DNA of 64,000 bases from contig NZ_SZQA01000001.1 of the NCBI RefSeq assembly GCF_005233835.1, positions 1 to 64,000 of the forward strand, given 5' to 3'. The translations under genes were made by a program, and so were the position numbers. This document shows positions 44,480 through 52,561 of this stretch, in pieces (position 1 is the stretch's first letter; every line of letters begins with the position of its first letter). Under the pieces are notes generated by a model. That model was given only the letters and a program-made list of their open reading frames with translations. It had not been told where the DNA came from and did not search any database. The stretch is from Herbidospora galbida (GTDB lineage Bacteria; Actinomycetota; Actinomycetes; Streptosporangiales; Streptosporangiaceae).

Positions 44480-44504
44480 CTCCCTATAAAAGGGAGTGAT
44501 AGGG
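44472..44504. promoter_or_regulatory. 33-bp near-perfect palindrome between MarR and hydrolase genes
   Basis: CCCTATGACTCCCT (44472-44485) pairs with AGGGAGTGATAGGG (44491-44504) with one mismatch in 14, around an ATAAA centre. It covers the MarR stop codon and ends 7 bp before the hydrolase start. It may be an operator with a -10-like TATAAA in the middle, or an RNA hairpin. The binding protein is probably the MarR product or an unseen TetR-type factor. Confidence 0.7.
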
Positions 44505-44511
44505 TGCATAC

Positions 44512-45333
44512 ATGGACATCTTCACTTCCCCCGACGCCGGGCGCGCCCTCCTGGACCGCTACCGGGAACTGCTGGGCACCTGGCCCGTCCCGGCCGAGCG
44601 GCTGACCGTCGCGACCACGCTCGGCGACACCTTCGCCCTGGCCTCCGGCCCGCCCAACGCGCCGCCCGTGATCCTGGTCCACGGCGCGATGGCCAACTCC
44701 CTCACCTGGTTCGGCGACATCGCCGCCTGGTCGGAGCACCACCGCGTCTACGCCATCGACATCCCCGGCGAGCCCGGCCTGTCGGCCCCCAACCGCCCGC
44801 CGATCGACGACTACCCGGGCTGGCTCGGCGAGGTCATGACCGGGCTCGGCATCGAGTCGGCCACCGTCGTCGGGCTGTCGCTGGGCGGCTGGATCGCGAC
44901 CGGCCTGGCGGTCCGCGACCCCCGGCGCGTCGAGCGGCTCGCGCTGATCTGCCCCGGCGGCATCGGCAAGGTCCGGCGCGGCATCCTGCTGGCGGCCGTG
45001 CTCCTGCTGGCCCTCGGCCAGCGCAGGCGGTCGCAGAAACTCATCCTCGGCGCCGACCTGAGCGGCACCGGATGGTTCGGGGAGTTCCACGACCGGATCA
45101 ACCGCGACTTCAAACCGCGCCGCACCGAGCTGCGGATCTACACCGACGCCGAGCTCGCCGCCCTGACGATGCCGATGCTGGTCATCGCGGGCGACCGCGA
45201 CGCGCTCATCAACGGGCCGGAGACGGCGCGGCGGGTGCGCGCCAACGTCTCGAAGGCCGACGTCCGGCTGCTGCCCGGCGTCGGCCACCTGATCACCGGC
45301 CAGACCGGGACCGTCGCCGAGTTCCTGGGCTGA
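44512..45333 (+). CDS. Alpha/beta hydrolase
   Basis: 273 residues. Oxyanion region VILVHGAMANSLTWFGDIAA, nucleophile elbow TVVGLSLGGWIA, acid in LVIAGDRDAL and catalytic His in LPGVGHLITGQ. This is the general hydrolase fold of esterases and haloperoxidase-like enzymes; substrate unknown. It is followed by a strong terminator hairpin at 45341. Confidence 0.9.
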   Translation: MDIFTSPDAGRALLDRYRELLGTWPVPAERLTVATTLGDTFALASGPPNAPPVILVHGAMANSLTWFGDIAAWSEHHRVYAIDIPGEPGLSAPNRPPIDDYPGWLGEVMTGLGIESATVVGLSLGGWIATGLAVRDPRRVERLALICPGGIGKVRRGILLAAVLLLALGQRRRSQKLILGADLSGTGWFGEFHDRINRDFKPRRTELRIYTDAELAALTMPMLVIAGDRDALINGPETARRVRANVSKADVRLLPGVGHLITGQTGTVAEFLG

Positions 45334-45340
45334 CCCGGCC

Positions 45341-45376
45341 GCGCACGCCGGCCCGTCACACCGGGCCGGCGTGCGC
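45341..45376. terminator. Perfect 15-bp terminator hairpin between convergent operons
   Basis: GCGCACGCCGGCCCG (45341-45355) pairs perfectly with CGGGCCGGCGTGCGC (45362-45376) around TCACAC. It sits 7 bp after the hydrolase stop and ahead of the converging WD40 operon end. There is no U-run, as is common in actinobacteria. Confidence 0.85.
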
Positions 45377-45485
45377 GGGCGCGACCAGGAGCGGCAGCGC
45401 CGCCTGGTCAGTGATCCGTCGACGTCTGGCGCGCATGTCGATCGTCAGAGCGGCGCGGGGTCGGCACAACGCGGCTCGCCGGCGG

Positions 45486-48400
45486 TCACCTCCTGGCACA
45501 TGGGGGGCCGTGCCAGGAGGCGTCGGGCAATCCCAGCTCATCGCTGTATGTCACGTCAGGCAAGGCCTGGCAGATCCGTTCGAGCCACGCCCGGGACGTC
45601 GCCGGCTCCAGCGCGCCGTCAGAGCCCGGCCAGGCGAAGACGCCGGGGACGGTGCTGTCCGCGGTGTGTTCGACACCCGTCTTCCCGAGTACCCATCGGT
45701 CGATGAGGCCGGGATCGCTGTGCCAGCGTTGCGTGAGGATGCCGGCCGAGTTCTTGCTGCGGTAGTCCTTGACCGCGAACTCGACCTCTCCGGCGCCGTC
45801 CCCGAACCGGATGTTCACGACCACGGTGTAGTCGGCCATCTGCAGCCGGCCCACCCGCTGATGCTCGAAGAGGTCCCAGATCTCGATCGCGTCTTTGTGA
45901 TAGGTCGCGATGAGGGAACCGCCGGGGTCGATCACGGGGGGAAAGTCCTGGAAGTCCCGGCTGGGTGTGTCGCCCATGGTGAACGCCGAGCCCGGGACGA
46001 GCGATCCGTCCGAGAGCCGGTTGCGCTGGACCTTGTGCCCGCGCACGCCGATGACCTGGCCGAGTTCGGGCAGCACGATCTGCCAATACGTGGGTGCGTC
46101 CGCCTCGGGGAGGGAGATCCGGGCCTCGGTGACCTTTCTCATCGCGGTGACATTCCAGGTGCTGATTCCGTCGCCGTAACTCACCCGCACCAGTTCACCG
46201 GTCACGAAGCCCACCGTCGCGCTGAACTCCTCCGGAGCGTTGGCTCGGAGGAAGGCTTCGGACGCGGCGGGGAGTGGAAGCAGACCCAGAGGACGCAGAT
46301 CCGGCAGCCGCCACAGTTTCGCGGGTCTGTTGTGAAAGACCGTGACCAGCAAGAGGCCGTCCGGGGAGACCACCAGACTGCCCGTGGCTCCGGCCTGGCT
46401 GAACTCCGCCGACCCCTCCGGCGCGGTTCCCAGCACTTTGCGGGTGGCGAGGTCCCAGCTCTCGATGCGGTCGTCGGCATACCGGAGCACGAGGTGGCGC
46501 CCGTCGGGGGTCACGATCGCGTACTGCGCCCGGATCAGGGCGTTCTCCATCGCGTCAGGCGGCGGCACGCGCAGGACCAGGAGCATGTCGGTGCCCTGCA
46601 GGACCAGCCGGTAGGCGGATCCCTCGACGGTGGAGCGGATCAGCCGCAGCCCGACCGGGACTTCGACGCGACGCTCCCGTTCCGAACCGGCCGCCAGGAC
46701 GACGTACGATTCCGGTTCGTACCGCCCTCTCGGCATGGAGAACTGCTCCATGGTGACGGTGTGCCGGTCGTCCGGGGTGATCACCGTGGGGGCACACACC
46801 TTCTCGGGCGATTCGCGGGTGGCGAGCACGGTCGCGCTCTCCAGGCCGAACAGCTCGTACCTGCCTTTCTCGCAGCTCTCGACGACGGCCTGCCCGCGGC
46901 CCACGTCGGTCACTTGTGCCAGGTTGGCCCGGCTGTCCAGTGGACGCGAACCGGTGCTCGACAGAGCCATCGCCTTGCCCGGCTGAGCCACGACCAGTTC
47001 ACCGGTGGTCAGCATTCCGCTGACCACGGCGTCGCCGGGCAGGCCGACGGCCCGTACCTTGTCGGTGCGGAGGTCGACGACGTGGAACGCGTCCGCGTCC
47101 GCCGTTCTGTAGCCCAGCCAGCGGCCTGTCGGATCGCTGACGAGTTCGTCTGCTCCGCCTTCGAACTGACGCAGGAGCCGCCGAGTCCGCACATTCCACA
47201 GTGCCGTCTTGCCCGATGGGCGAGAGACGGCGACCAGATCCCGGCCGAGCCAGACCGCCTTCGCAGAGCCCGCACCTTCAACCGGGATGGCGAACGGCAC
47301 CCGTGCGTGGGCGGTGAAATCCCAGACGAGCATGCGTCCGGCGTCGTCGGGGTCCGGCATGACCGCGGCGGAGCCGTCGCGGTTGACCACGCCCCGGCTG
47401 GTCGGCACCACGATCTGCGCGAGCCGCAGTTGACGGGCCCACGCGCGTATTCTCGTCCGGGCTTCGAGCCCGTCCTGGGTGCGGTAGGCGCGCACGTCAA
47501 GGTTCAGCCGTTCCCACGGGCCGTCCGTCGAACGCTCCAGGAGGGTGCGTGCTGCGGCGTCGGCCGTAGCCGCCACGGCCGCTGCGGTGTGGCGGGACAC
47601 GGAGGCGCTGTACAGGCTGAGACCGCCACCGGCGACGAAGAACAGTGCGATCACCATGATGGTGAGCAGCCGCCTGCGGTCGATGGCCCGCGCCTTCTTG
47701 GCGGCCTGCCTCCAGGTTCTGACTGGAATGAGATCCGCGTTGTCGCCGTACTTGTGGTTCGCCTCGACCGCCGCACGGCGGTCGGCGTGGGGCAGCACGA
47801 TCCGCATGTCCTCGTGGACGACGCTCAGTTTCGCGGCGTATCCGGACACCGAGGACGCCTCGTGCGGCGCGGCGGGATCTATCCGGCCGACGATCGCGGT
47901 GCGCGGGCGCAATCTGCGCACGGTCATCGGGCCCAGCACGGGTCTGCACAGCCTGCGTCGCTCATCGAGCAGGACCGTGAACCCGAGACTCAACGACTCG
48001 TCCACCACCCTCATGACCGGTCCGGTCTTGTCCTCCAGCGACCACAGAACGGCGCCGCTCGCGGAACCTCCGGCGGTCTTCCACGCGACGGCCAGCGAGG
48101 CTTGGAACGCGGCGTCCGCCGAGGTCAGCATCATCGTCACCGGATCGGGCACGAACCCGCTGGGCAGCCCCGGCGCCCACGACAGGCTGAGCACGGCGAG
48201 CTGTCCCTGTGAGCCGCGATCGAGCAGCACTTGGACGCTGGGCCCGCGCCGCACCGCCTTCGGCGGGTCGGGGTATGTCCACCCGTCGAGAGCCGCCATC
48301 CAGACGAGCGACAGCAGGTCAAGCCGTCCCGCGTCCGCGAGACGCCGCATCGTCGGCACATGCGGCGTGCGGATGACGGCCGGCACCTCACCGACCGGCT

Positions 48401-48794
48401 CGCCGGGCACTTCCAGCCCGCAACGCTCGATCCAGCGGCGGAATATCCGGTGCTGGACCAGCGCCCGCTCCGGCGGGGAGACCATCGCCAGCCCGAGCGC
48501 CGCCAGAGCCCGGGCGGCGGGAACCGGGGCCACCTCGTTGGGCTTGAACGGCTCCTCGGTCAGGTCGCGGAACCTGGTCAGCGGCGTCGCGATCTCGTGC
48601 AGGATCTTGTGACCCGCGCACTGACCGGCGGAGAGCGCCTCGAGAGCGCGGACGTCACCGGTGGCGACACAGCGCCGGACGATCGCAAGATACCGCTGCC
48701 GGCTGTCGATCAGCTGATGGCCGACCCGACGCGCCTCCTCGCGGCTGAACGGGTCCCCGAGCAGGCTGGAGACATCCAGCACGTCCTTGTCCAC
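45486..48794 (-). CDS. Large protein: possible Lon-like domain, one TM helix, beta-propeller
   Basis: 1102 residues from GTG 48794, which lies 13 bp after the upstream stop. Residues 1-170 are helical. Residues 190-345 show a pattern like the Lon (S16) protease fold: DESLSLGFTVLLDE where Lon has its GPSAG serine, and SGYAAKLSVVHEDMRIVLP like the GGLKEKL lysine region. The first Lys position is Ala, so activity is doubtful. One TM helix (LLTIMVIALFFVAGGGLSLYS) spans residues 376-396. The other 700 residues are WD40/propeller-like repeats (IESWDLATRKVLG, IEIWDLFEHQRVG, LVWDFTAHARV), probably extracytoplasmic. Third gene of the nucleotidyltransferase operon. GC content is slightly lower than in neighbours. 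Confidence 0.75.
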   Translation of the reverse strand: MDKDVLDVSSLLGDPFSREEARRVGHQLIDSRQRYLAIVRRCVATGDVRALEALSAGQCAGHKILHEIATPLTRFRDLTEEPFKPNEVAPVPAARALAALGLAMVSPPERALVQHRIFRRWIERCGLEVPGEPVGEVPAVIRTPHVPTMRRLADAGRLDLLSLVWMAALDGWTYPDPPKAVRRGPSVQVLLDRGSQGQLAVLSLSWAPGLPSGFVPDPVTMMLTSADAAFQASLAVAWKTAGGSASGAVLWSLEDKTGPVMRVVDESLSLGFTVLLDERRRLCRPVLGPMTVRRLRPRTAIVGRIDPAAPHEASSVSGYAAKLSVVHEDMRIVLPHADRRAAVEANHKYGDNADLIPVRTWRQAAKKARAIDRRRLLTIMVIALFFVAGGGLSLYSASVSRHTAAAVAATADAAARTLLERSTDGPWERLNLDVRAYRTQDGLEARTRIRAWARQLRLAQIVVPTSRGVVNRDGSAAVMPDPDDAGRMLVWDFTAHARVPFAIPVEGAGSAKAVWLGRDLVAVSRPSGKTALWNVRTRRLLRQFEGGADELVSDPTGRWLGYRTADADAFHVVDLRTDKVRAVGLPGDAVVSGMLTTGELVVAQPGKAMALSSTGSRPLDSRANLAQVTDVGRGQAVVESCEKGRYELFGLESATVLATRESPEKVCAPTVITPDDRHTVTMEQFSMPRGRYEPESYVVLAAGSERERRVEVPVGLRLIRSTVEGSAYRLVLQGTDMLLVLRVPPPDAMENALIRAQYAIVTPDGRHLVLRYADDRIESWDLATRKVLGTAPEGSAEFSQAGATGSLVVSPDGLLLVTVFHNRPAKLWRLPDLRPLGLLPLPAASEAFLRANAPEEFSATVGFVTGELVRVSYGDGISTWNVTAMRKVTEARISLPEADAPTYWQIVLPELGQVIGVRGHKVQRNRLSDGSLVPGSAFTMGDTPSRDFQDFPPVIDPGGSLIATYHKDAIEIWDLFEHQRVGRLQMADYTVVVNIRFGDGAGEVEFAVKDYRSKNSAGILTQRWHSDPGLIDRWVLGKTGVEHTADSTVPGVFAWPGSDGALEPATSRAWLERICQALPDVTYSDELGLPDASWHGPPCARR

Positions 48795-48807
48795 GTGGCC
48801 GCCCCGC

Positions 48808-50076
48808 TCAGGAGGATTCTTCGAACGCCCGCGCGGCGACGCGGATGGGATGGGCCTCCACCAGCTGTTCCGCCACATCCAGCCAGGCCAGCGCTGTCGT
48901 GGCCGTACCCGCGTACAGGGATGCCAGCACTTCCGCCGGGTCGGCGTCGTTCAAATCCTGCGCGCCCACCGGCGCCCCGTCGGCTTCGAACGCGGATCGC
49001 CCCTGCGGGAGCGAAACCGTGATCGTTCCCTCGAGATGGTCGTCCTCATCGGACAGCGCGATCCACAGTCGCCGTATGGGACCGCCGTCGTGCGGCGTGA
49101 TCCGGACTGGGAGGAAGCACCCCACCCGCTCGGCCAGCGGGCCGTCGCCCGCGTGCGTCCGCACGAGCTGAGCCGTCACGCGCACCCAGCCGGCCTGTGT
49201 CTCGACGAGCTGGACGCGCTGGACGTCATCGCCAAGGATCTGGATGTGCTCGCGCACCTCGTCGGTGCCCGCCGCGGCCTCCAGGCTGGAGTGCAGTTCG
49301 GTACGTATCCGCCCGGCCTCCGATCGGTCGGCCAGGCGCGCGGCGGCCACTCGGCAGGCGTGCCGGTACAAGGGATCGACGCCCTCCATGAGGGACACGA
49401 GCCGGCTGAGGCCGACGCGGGAACGCGCGGGGACGCGGGACAGCGGAACGTCGCAGAGGGCGGCCAGCAGCGCGTTCGCGCCGAACCTGGCGATCAGCCG
49501 ATCGCCGGTGCGCAGCCCGTGGTCGAGTTGCTCGACAGGACCGGTGAGTCCGAGCACGGCCGGTGTCAGCCAGTGCCGGACCTCCACCGGCTCCCCGAGC
49601 GTACCGCCCGGTGCCAGGCCGGCCGCGACCGCTTCGACCGCGCGATCGAGCAGGTCCCAGGGCAGGATGGCGAATACCTCGTCGGGCGGACGGGCCTCGG
49701 CGTCGAGCCGTTCCAGCAGCCAGTAGCGCAAGGGCAGCGACTCGCCGCTCAGCTCTGCGAACAGGTCGGCCGTGCCGCCGTCGATCACCGGCCACCGCTG
49801 CTCGATGCGGGCTATCACCTCGACCGCCTGACGGCTCGCGATGATCGGCCGGCCGAAGTCGTCCAGTTCCACCACGGTCGTCCCGTCGCCGTGGGCCAAC
49901 CCCAGCACGTGTCCGGCTGAGCCCCATGGCAGCGCGATGCGGCGCCATCCGTCGGCGAAGTGGTCCAGTCCCCGGGAGTCAGAGCGGTGATCCCCGTCGT
50001 TGACCGGGCCCAAGTGCCCGGTGCCTGGTGACAGGGTGGCGGTCCAGGCGCTGAGCGGGCGGTGCGGAGAGCTCAT
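48808..50076 (-). CDS. Protein of unknown function in the nucleotidyltransferase/WD40 operon
   Basis: 422 residues that I do not recognise. It looks soluble: no signal peptide or TM helix. The N-terminal third has ELDDFGRPIIASRQAVEVIA and acidic/aromatic segments. The middle is helical (ARSRVGLSRLVSLMEGVDPL). The C-terminal third has a beta-rich stretch, RRLWIALSDEDDHLEGTITV. Its ATG overlaps the nucleotidyltransferase stop (ATGA), and its own stop is 13 bp from the WD40 gene, so the three products probably work together. Confidence 0.7.
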   Translation of the reverse strand: MSSPHRPLSAWTATLSPGTGHLGPVNDGDHRSDSRGLDHFADGWRRIALPWGSAGHVLGLAHGDGTTVVELDDFGRPIIASRQAVEVIARIEQRWPVIDGGTADLFAELSGESLPLRYWLLERLDAEARPPDEVFAILPWDLLDRAVEAVAAGLAPGGTLGEPVEVRHWLTPAVLGLTGPVEQLDHGLRTGDRLIARFGANALLAALCDVPLSRVPARSRVGLSRLVSLMEGVDPLYRHACRVAAARLADRSEAGRIRTELHSSLEAAAGTDEVREHIQILGDDVQRVQLVETQAGWVRVTAQLVRTHAGDGPLAERVGCFLPVRITPHDGGPIRRLWIALSDEDDHLEGTITVSLPQGRSAFEADGAPVGAQDLNDADPAEVLASLYAGTATTALAWLDVAEQLVEAHPIRVAARAFEESS

Positions 50077-51191
50077 CGGGTGTTTCCGATCAGGGTGTCG
50101 AGCAGTTCGCGGCCGGGTTGCGGCAGCATCGCCGCGAACTCACGTTGCTGCCGCGCGGTCGCCCGGACGCTTCGCCGATAGGCGTTCCGCAGGCCCCTCC
50201 ATTCGGAGCCGCTGAGCGTGCGGCACAACGTCGGCGGCAACGCGGCGATACGGGCCTTCAGCGGTTCCAGGTCGAACGCGACGACGCCCGACGGATCCTC
50301 CTCGCGCCAGCGCAGGGCGAACTTGGCCGCCCGCACGATGACCATCGCCTGGGTGGCAGGATCGTCGCTGACATTCAGCGGGGTGAAGCGCCGCTCTTTC
50401 CCCAGCAAATCGTCGAGACCGGTACCGCTCGGGTCCATGATCTGGTGGTCAAGAGCGTCGTACAGCAGCGCGTTGAAGGCGAAGTCCCGATATCGGGCGT
50501 CCTCCGAGAGCCGGCTGCCGACGGCGGGGAATTTGAAGCCTCCTTTCGACAACCCGCGATACTCGATGAGCCGTGTACTCGATTTCGGCGGGAGAACCGA
50601 GCACACCAGGGAGGACGGGTTGATGGTCGTCTGCCATTCCGACATGCCCAAGGCGCGCAACGTCTGACGGGTGATGTCGCTGAACCGGCCCGCCGGTACG
50701 GTGCCCGACAGATCGAGGTCGTTGACTTCGGACAGTGGCACGTTCGCCACCAGGTCGCGAGCCGCCCCGCCCGCCAGCCACAGCCGATGACCGGTGGCGT
50801 GCACGGCCGCCAGCAGCGGCCGGATCAGCGGGCGCCACGGCGCGCCCCGCAGGTCCAGCAGTGCGCCTGCCCGCACGGGAATCGCCGGGTTGACCGACTC
50901 CGCCGCGTGTACGTGGTGGGCGGGGAGGTCGGCCGGGGGCATGGCGGCCAGCGGGCGGGCGCCGTCCGCGGTTTGCGGCACCGGCCGGTTCGGAGGTCCG
51001 GGAAGGTGCTCATCGCCCTCGACCAACAGCCGGTCGTCGAGGTGGGTCGATGCGGCCTCGCCATTCTGCATAAGCCAGCCGAAACCGGCCACTCGGCGCT
51101 CCGCTAGGACATCGCCCGCGAGCAAGGGACGAACAGGCGAAATGTGGCCATCCCTGGATTTCAGTGTCACTTTCTCTCCGGATACATCCAT
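50073..51191 (-). CDS. Class II CCA-adding/poly(A) polymerase-type nucleotidyltransferase
   Basis: 372 residues. Head-domain motif LAGGAARDLVAN (Gly-Gly at 141-142) is followed by NDLDLSG with the metal-binding Asp pair (158, 160). The second family motif EDARYRDFAFNALLYD (230-245) matches the RRDFTxNA motif of class II enzymes. DPSGTGLDDLLGKE and SDDPATQAMVIVRAAKFALR follow, equivalent to the DP-GG--DL and DPLRILRAARFA segments. Thus the head and neck of a tRNA nucleotidyltransferase are present, preceded by about 110 unrelated residues. Substrate could be tRNA-like RNA, another RNA or a small molecule. It lies divergent from the 245-residue gene and permuted tRNAs. Confidence 0.85.
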   Translation of the reverse strand: MDVSGEKVTLKSRDGHISPVRPLLAGDVLAERRVAGFGWLMQNGEAASTHLDDRLLVEGDEHLPGPPNRPVPQTADGARPLAAMPPADLPAHHVHAAESVNPAIPVRAGALLDLRGAPWRPLIRPLLAAVHATGHRLWLAGGAARDLVANVPLSEVNDLDLSGTVPAGRFSDITRQTLRALGMSEWQTTINPSSLVCSVLPPKSSTRLIEYRGLSKGGFKFPAVGSRLSEDARYRDFAFNALLYDALDHQIMDPSGTGLDDLLGKERRFTPLNVSDDPATQAMVIVRAAKFALRWREEDPSGVVAFDLEPLKARIAALPPTLCRTLSGSEWRGLRNAYRRSVRATARQQREFAAMLPQPGRELLDTLIGNTR

Positions 51192-51248
51192 TCCGAGCGT
51201 GGCAATGGTCCTCGGACCAGGTCGAATTCACACGGCTCGGAAGAATGG

Positions 51249-51287
51249 GCAGGTTGGTTCACCTGCGCTCACTACCTCAGGAGTGAG
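51249..51287. promoter_or_regulatory. Two adjacent stem-loops in the divergent promoter region
   Basis: GCAGGT/ACCTGC (51249-51254 and 51261-51266) and CTCACT/AGTGAG (51268-51273 and 51282-51287) form back-to-back perfect 6-bp dyads. They lie 58 bp upstream of the nucleotidyltransferase start and about 190 bp upstream of the 51480 gene. They could be operators or leader-RNA structure. The rest of 51192-51479 has no gene. Confidence 0.45.
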
Positions 51288-51479
51288 TCGGCCAGAATAA
51301 CAGGGGCAGCTCAGGCGTTTTCCCTCTTTTGTGGGAATATTCTGCCAACGCGCCTGAACGTGGCGACTACCGGCGAGGTCCGCGCCTGGTCGACGCTCAC
51401 GGGCGCCGACTCCCGGGAAAAGGTTCTGGTCCGAGTGGAACAAATCAGGTGAAGTCCGATCGCGGCAGCCGCTACGGTC

Positions 51480-52217
51480 ATGATCGTGACCAAGCTCAAC
51501 CAGATCCTGGCCGTCGAGAAGGGCGTCAAGGCCGACGTCCAGCGCAAGGTGACGGAGGCCGGCACCCTGATCCAGAAGGCGCCGCTGCTGTCCGGCATCT
51601 CCCGCACCTACCAGCCCATCGACGACGAGGGCGAGCAGCTGCCGCCCGAGTCGACGCGCGTGCAGGTGCAGGCCGAGCAGGTGCTGCGCGACGTCACGGT
51701 CACCCTGACCCGGCTGTTCGACGTGACCGCGACCAAGGACGTCGCCAACTGCGCCGCCAAGGCCGACGTCGTCGTCGACGGCACGACGCTGGTGCGCGAC
51801 GTGCCGGTGACCTACCTGCTGTTCCTGGAGAAGCAGCTCACCGACCTGTACGGCCTCATCTCCCGGCTGCCCACCCTCGACCCGTCGGAGACCTGGTCGC
51901 TCGACGGCAACACCGACACCTGGCGCACCGAGCCGGTCCGCACCACCCGGACCAAGAAGGTGCCGCGCAACCACGTGCTCGCCGAGGCGACCGAGAAGCA
52001 CCCCGCCCAGGTGCAGGTGTTCACCGAGGACGTCGTCGTCGGCTACTGGACGCGCGTCGCCTTCTCCGGCGCGCTGCCCCAGCGGCGCGTCAACGAACTG
52101 CTGGCCCGGCTGACCAAGCTGCAGGAGGCGGTGAAGTTCGCCCGCGAGGAGGCCAACGGCACCGAGATCACCGACCAGAGGATCGGTGCGGCGCTGTTCG
52201 GTTACCTGCTCGGGTGA
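51480..52217 (+). CDS. Uncharacterised 245-residue protein upstream of permuted tRNA-like genes
   Basis: I do not recognise the family with confidence. The protein is soluble, with charged helices at both ends (LNQILAVEKGVKADVQRKVT and VNELLARLTKLQEAVKFARE). Its central part is a conserved-looking alpha/beta or beta-rich stretch with RVQVQAEQVLRDVTVTLTRL, DVPVTYLLFLEKQLTDLYGL and VQVFTEDVVVGYWTRVAFSG. No catalytic motif is evident. It ends about 60 bp before the first permuted-tRNA leader on the same strand with no terminator between, so co-transcription is likely. Confidence 0.8.
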   Translation: MIVTKLNQILAVEKGVKADVQRKVTEAGTLIQKAPLLSGISRTYQPIDDEGEQLPPESTRVQVQAEQVLRDVTVTLTRLFDVTATKDVANCAAKADVVVDGTTLVRDVPVTYLLFLEKQLTDLYGLISRLPTLDPSETWSLDGNTDTWRTEPVRTTRTKKVPRNHVLAEATEKHPAQVQVFTEDVVVGYWTRVAFSGALPQRRVNELLARLTKLQEAVKFAREEANGTEITDQRIGAALFGYLLG

Positions 52218-52291
52218 CCCCAAAGACCCCCGCCCGCAAGGACGGGGAGCGCGATGAGCGCAAGCTGAAACTGAGGCAATCAGACTGAACG

Positions 52292-52364
52292 ACGGTGACA
52301 GCGCAGGTTCGACCCCTGCCCCCTGCACCCACGCGGGGGTAGCCCAACCGGTAGAGGCAGCCGT
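52292..52364 (+). tRNA. Candidate circularly permuted tRNA (3' half before 5' half), copy 1
   Basis: The 3' half comes first: anticodon-stem strand ACGGT (52292-52296), variable region, T-stem/loop GCAGG-TTCGACC-CCTGC (52303-52319), acceptor strand CCCCTGC (52320-52326), A73. After five bases the 5' half follows: acceptor GCGGGGG (52333-52339), TA, D-arm GCC...GGC with GG in the loop (52342-52358), A26, anticodon-stem strand GCCGT (52360-52364). The acceptor stem pairs 7/7 (G3-U70 wobble) and the anticodon stem 5/5 (G27-U43 wobble). Leader GGCAAT (52275-52280) pairs with trailer ATTGCC (52395-52400). The anticodon is not determinable. A normal-order tRNA cannot be built from these sequences. 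Confidence 0.7.
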
Positions 52365-52434
52365 TCAAATTCAGACTCTCGCTCCAGACTCAGCATTGCC
52401 GCCGGTCACCGGAGCGACCGGCCACGGACGAAAG

Positions 52435-52505
52435 TCGTCAGGTTGGGGGTTCGAATCCCACCGGGTGCTCTCCCTGCGCCCGTAGCTCAACGGAAGAGCG
52501 GACGA
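52435..52505 (+). tRNA. Candidate circularly permuted tRNA, copy 2
   Basis: Same architecture as copy 1. 3' half: TCGTC (52435-52439), variable AGGTT, T-arm GGGGG-TTCGAAT-CCCAC (52445-52461, one mismatch), acceptor CGGGTGC (52462-52468), U73. After six further bases the 5' half follows: GCGCCCG (52476-52482), TA, D-arm GCTC-AACGGAA-GAGC (52485-52499), G26, GACGA (52501-52505). The acceptor pairs 7/7 with a G3-U70 wobble; the anticodon stem pairs 5/5 Watson-Crick. Leader GGCCACGGA (52420-52428) and trailer TCCGTGGCC (52517-52525) pair over 9 bp, extending the anticodon arm beyond an internal loop. Confidence 0.72.
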
Positions 52506-52561
52506 CATGACCGTGATCCGTGGCCTTCAAAGGCTCCGGTGCCGCGATGTGGCGGCGTAAC

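Noticed and set aside
44496-48212. A 1238-residue plus-strand open frame
   Set aside because: It is antisense to the propeller gene and a shadow of the hydrolase gene, with no domains. The opposite strand has coherent motifs and a plausible start.
52240-52440. A group I intron around the permuted tRNAs
   Set aside because: TCAGACT-like segments recall a group I core element, but I could not trace a full P3-P9 fold. It is left as something to test.
52333-52469. A single normal-order tRNA with a long intron
   Set aside because: The 5' acceptor GCGGGGG does not pair with the downstream CGGGTGC, and anticodon strands GCCGT and TCGTC do not match. The pairing works only with the permuted partners.
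52292-52505. Assigning anticodons (for example GAA) to the permuted tRNAs
   Set aside because: The loop is split between the halves and the cut sites are unknown. A GAA reading puts U33 in copy 1 but C33 in copy 2, so no identity can be claimed.
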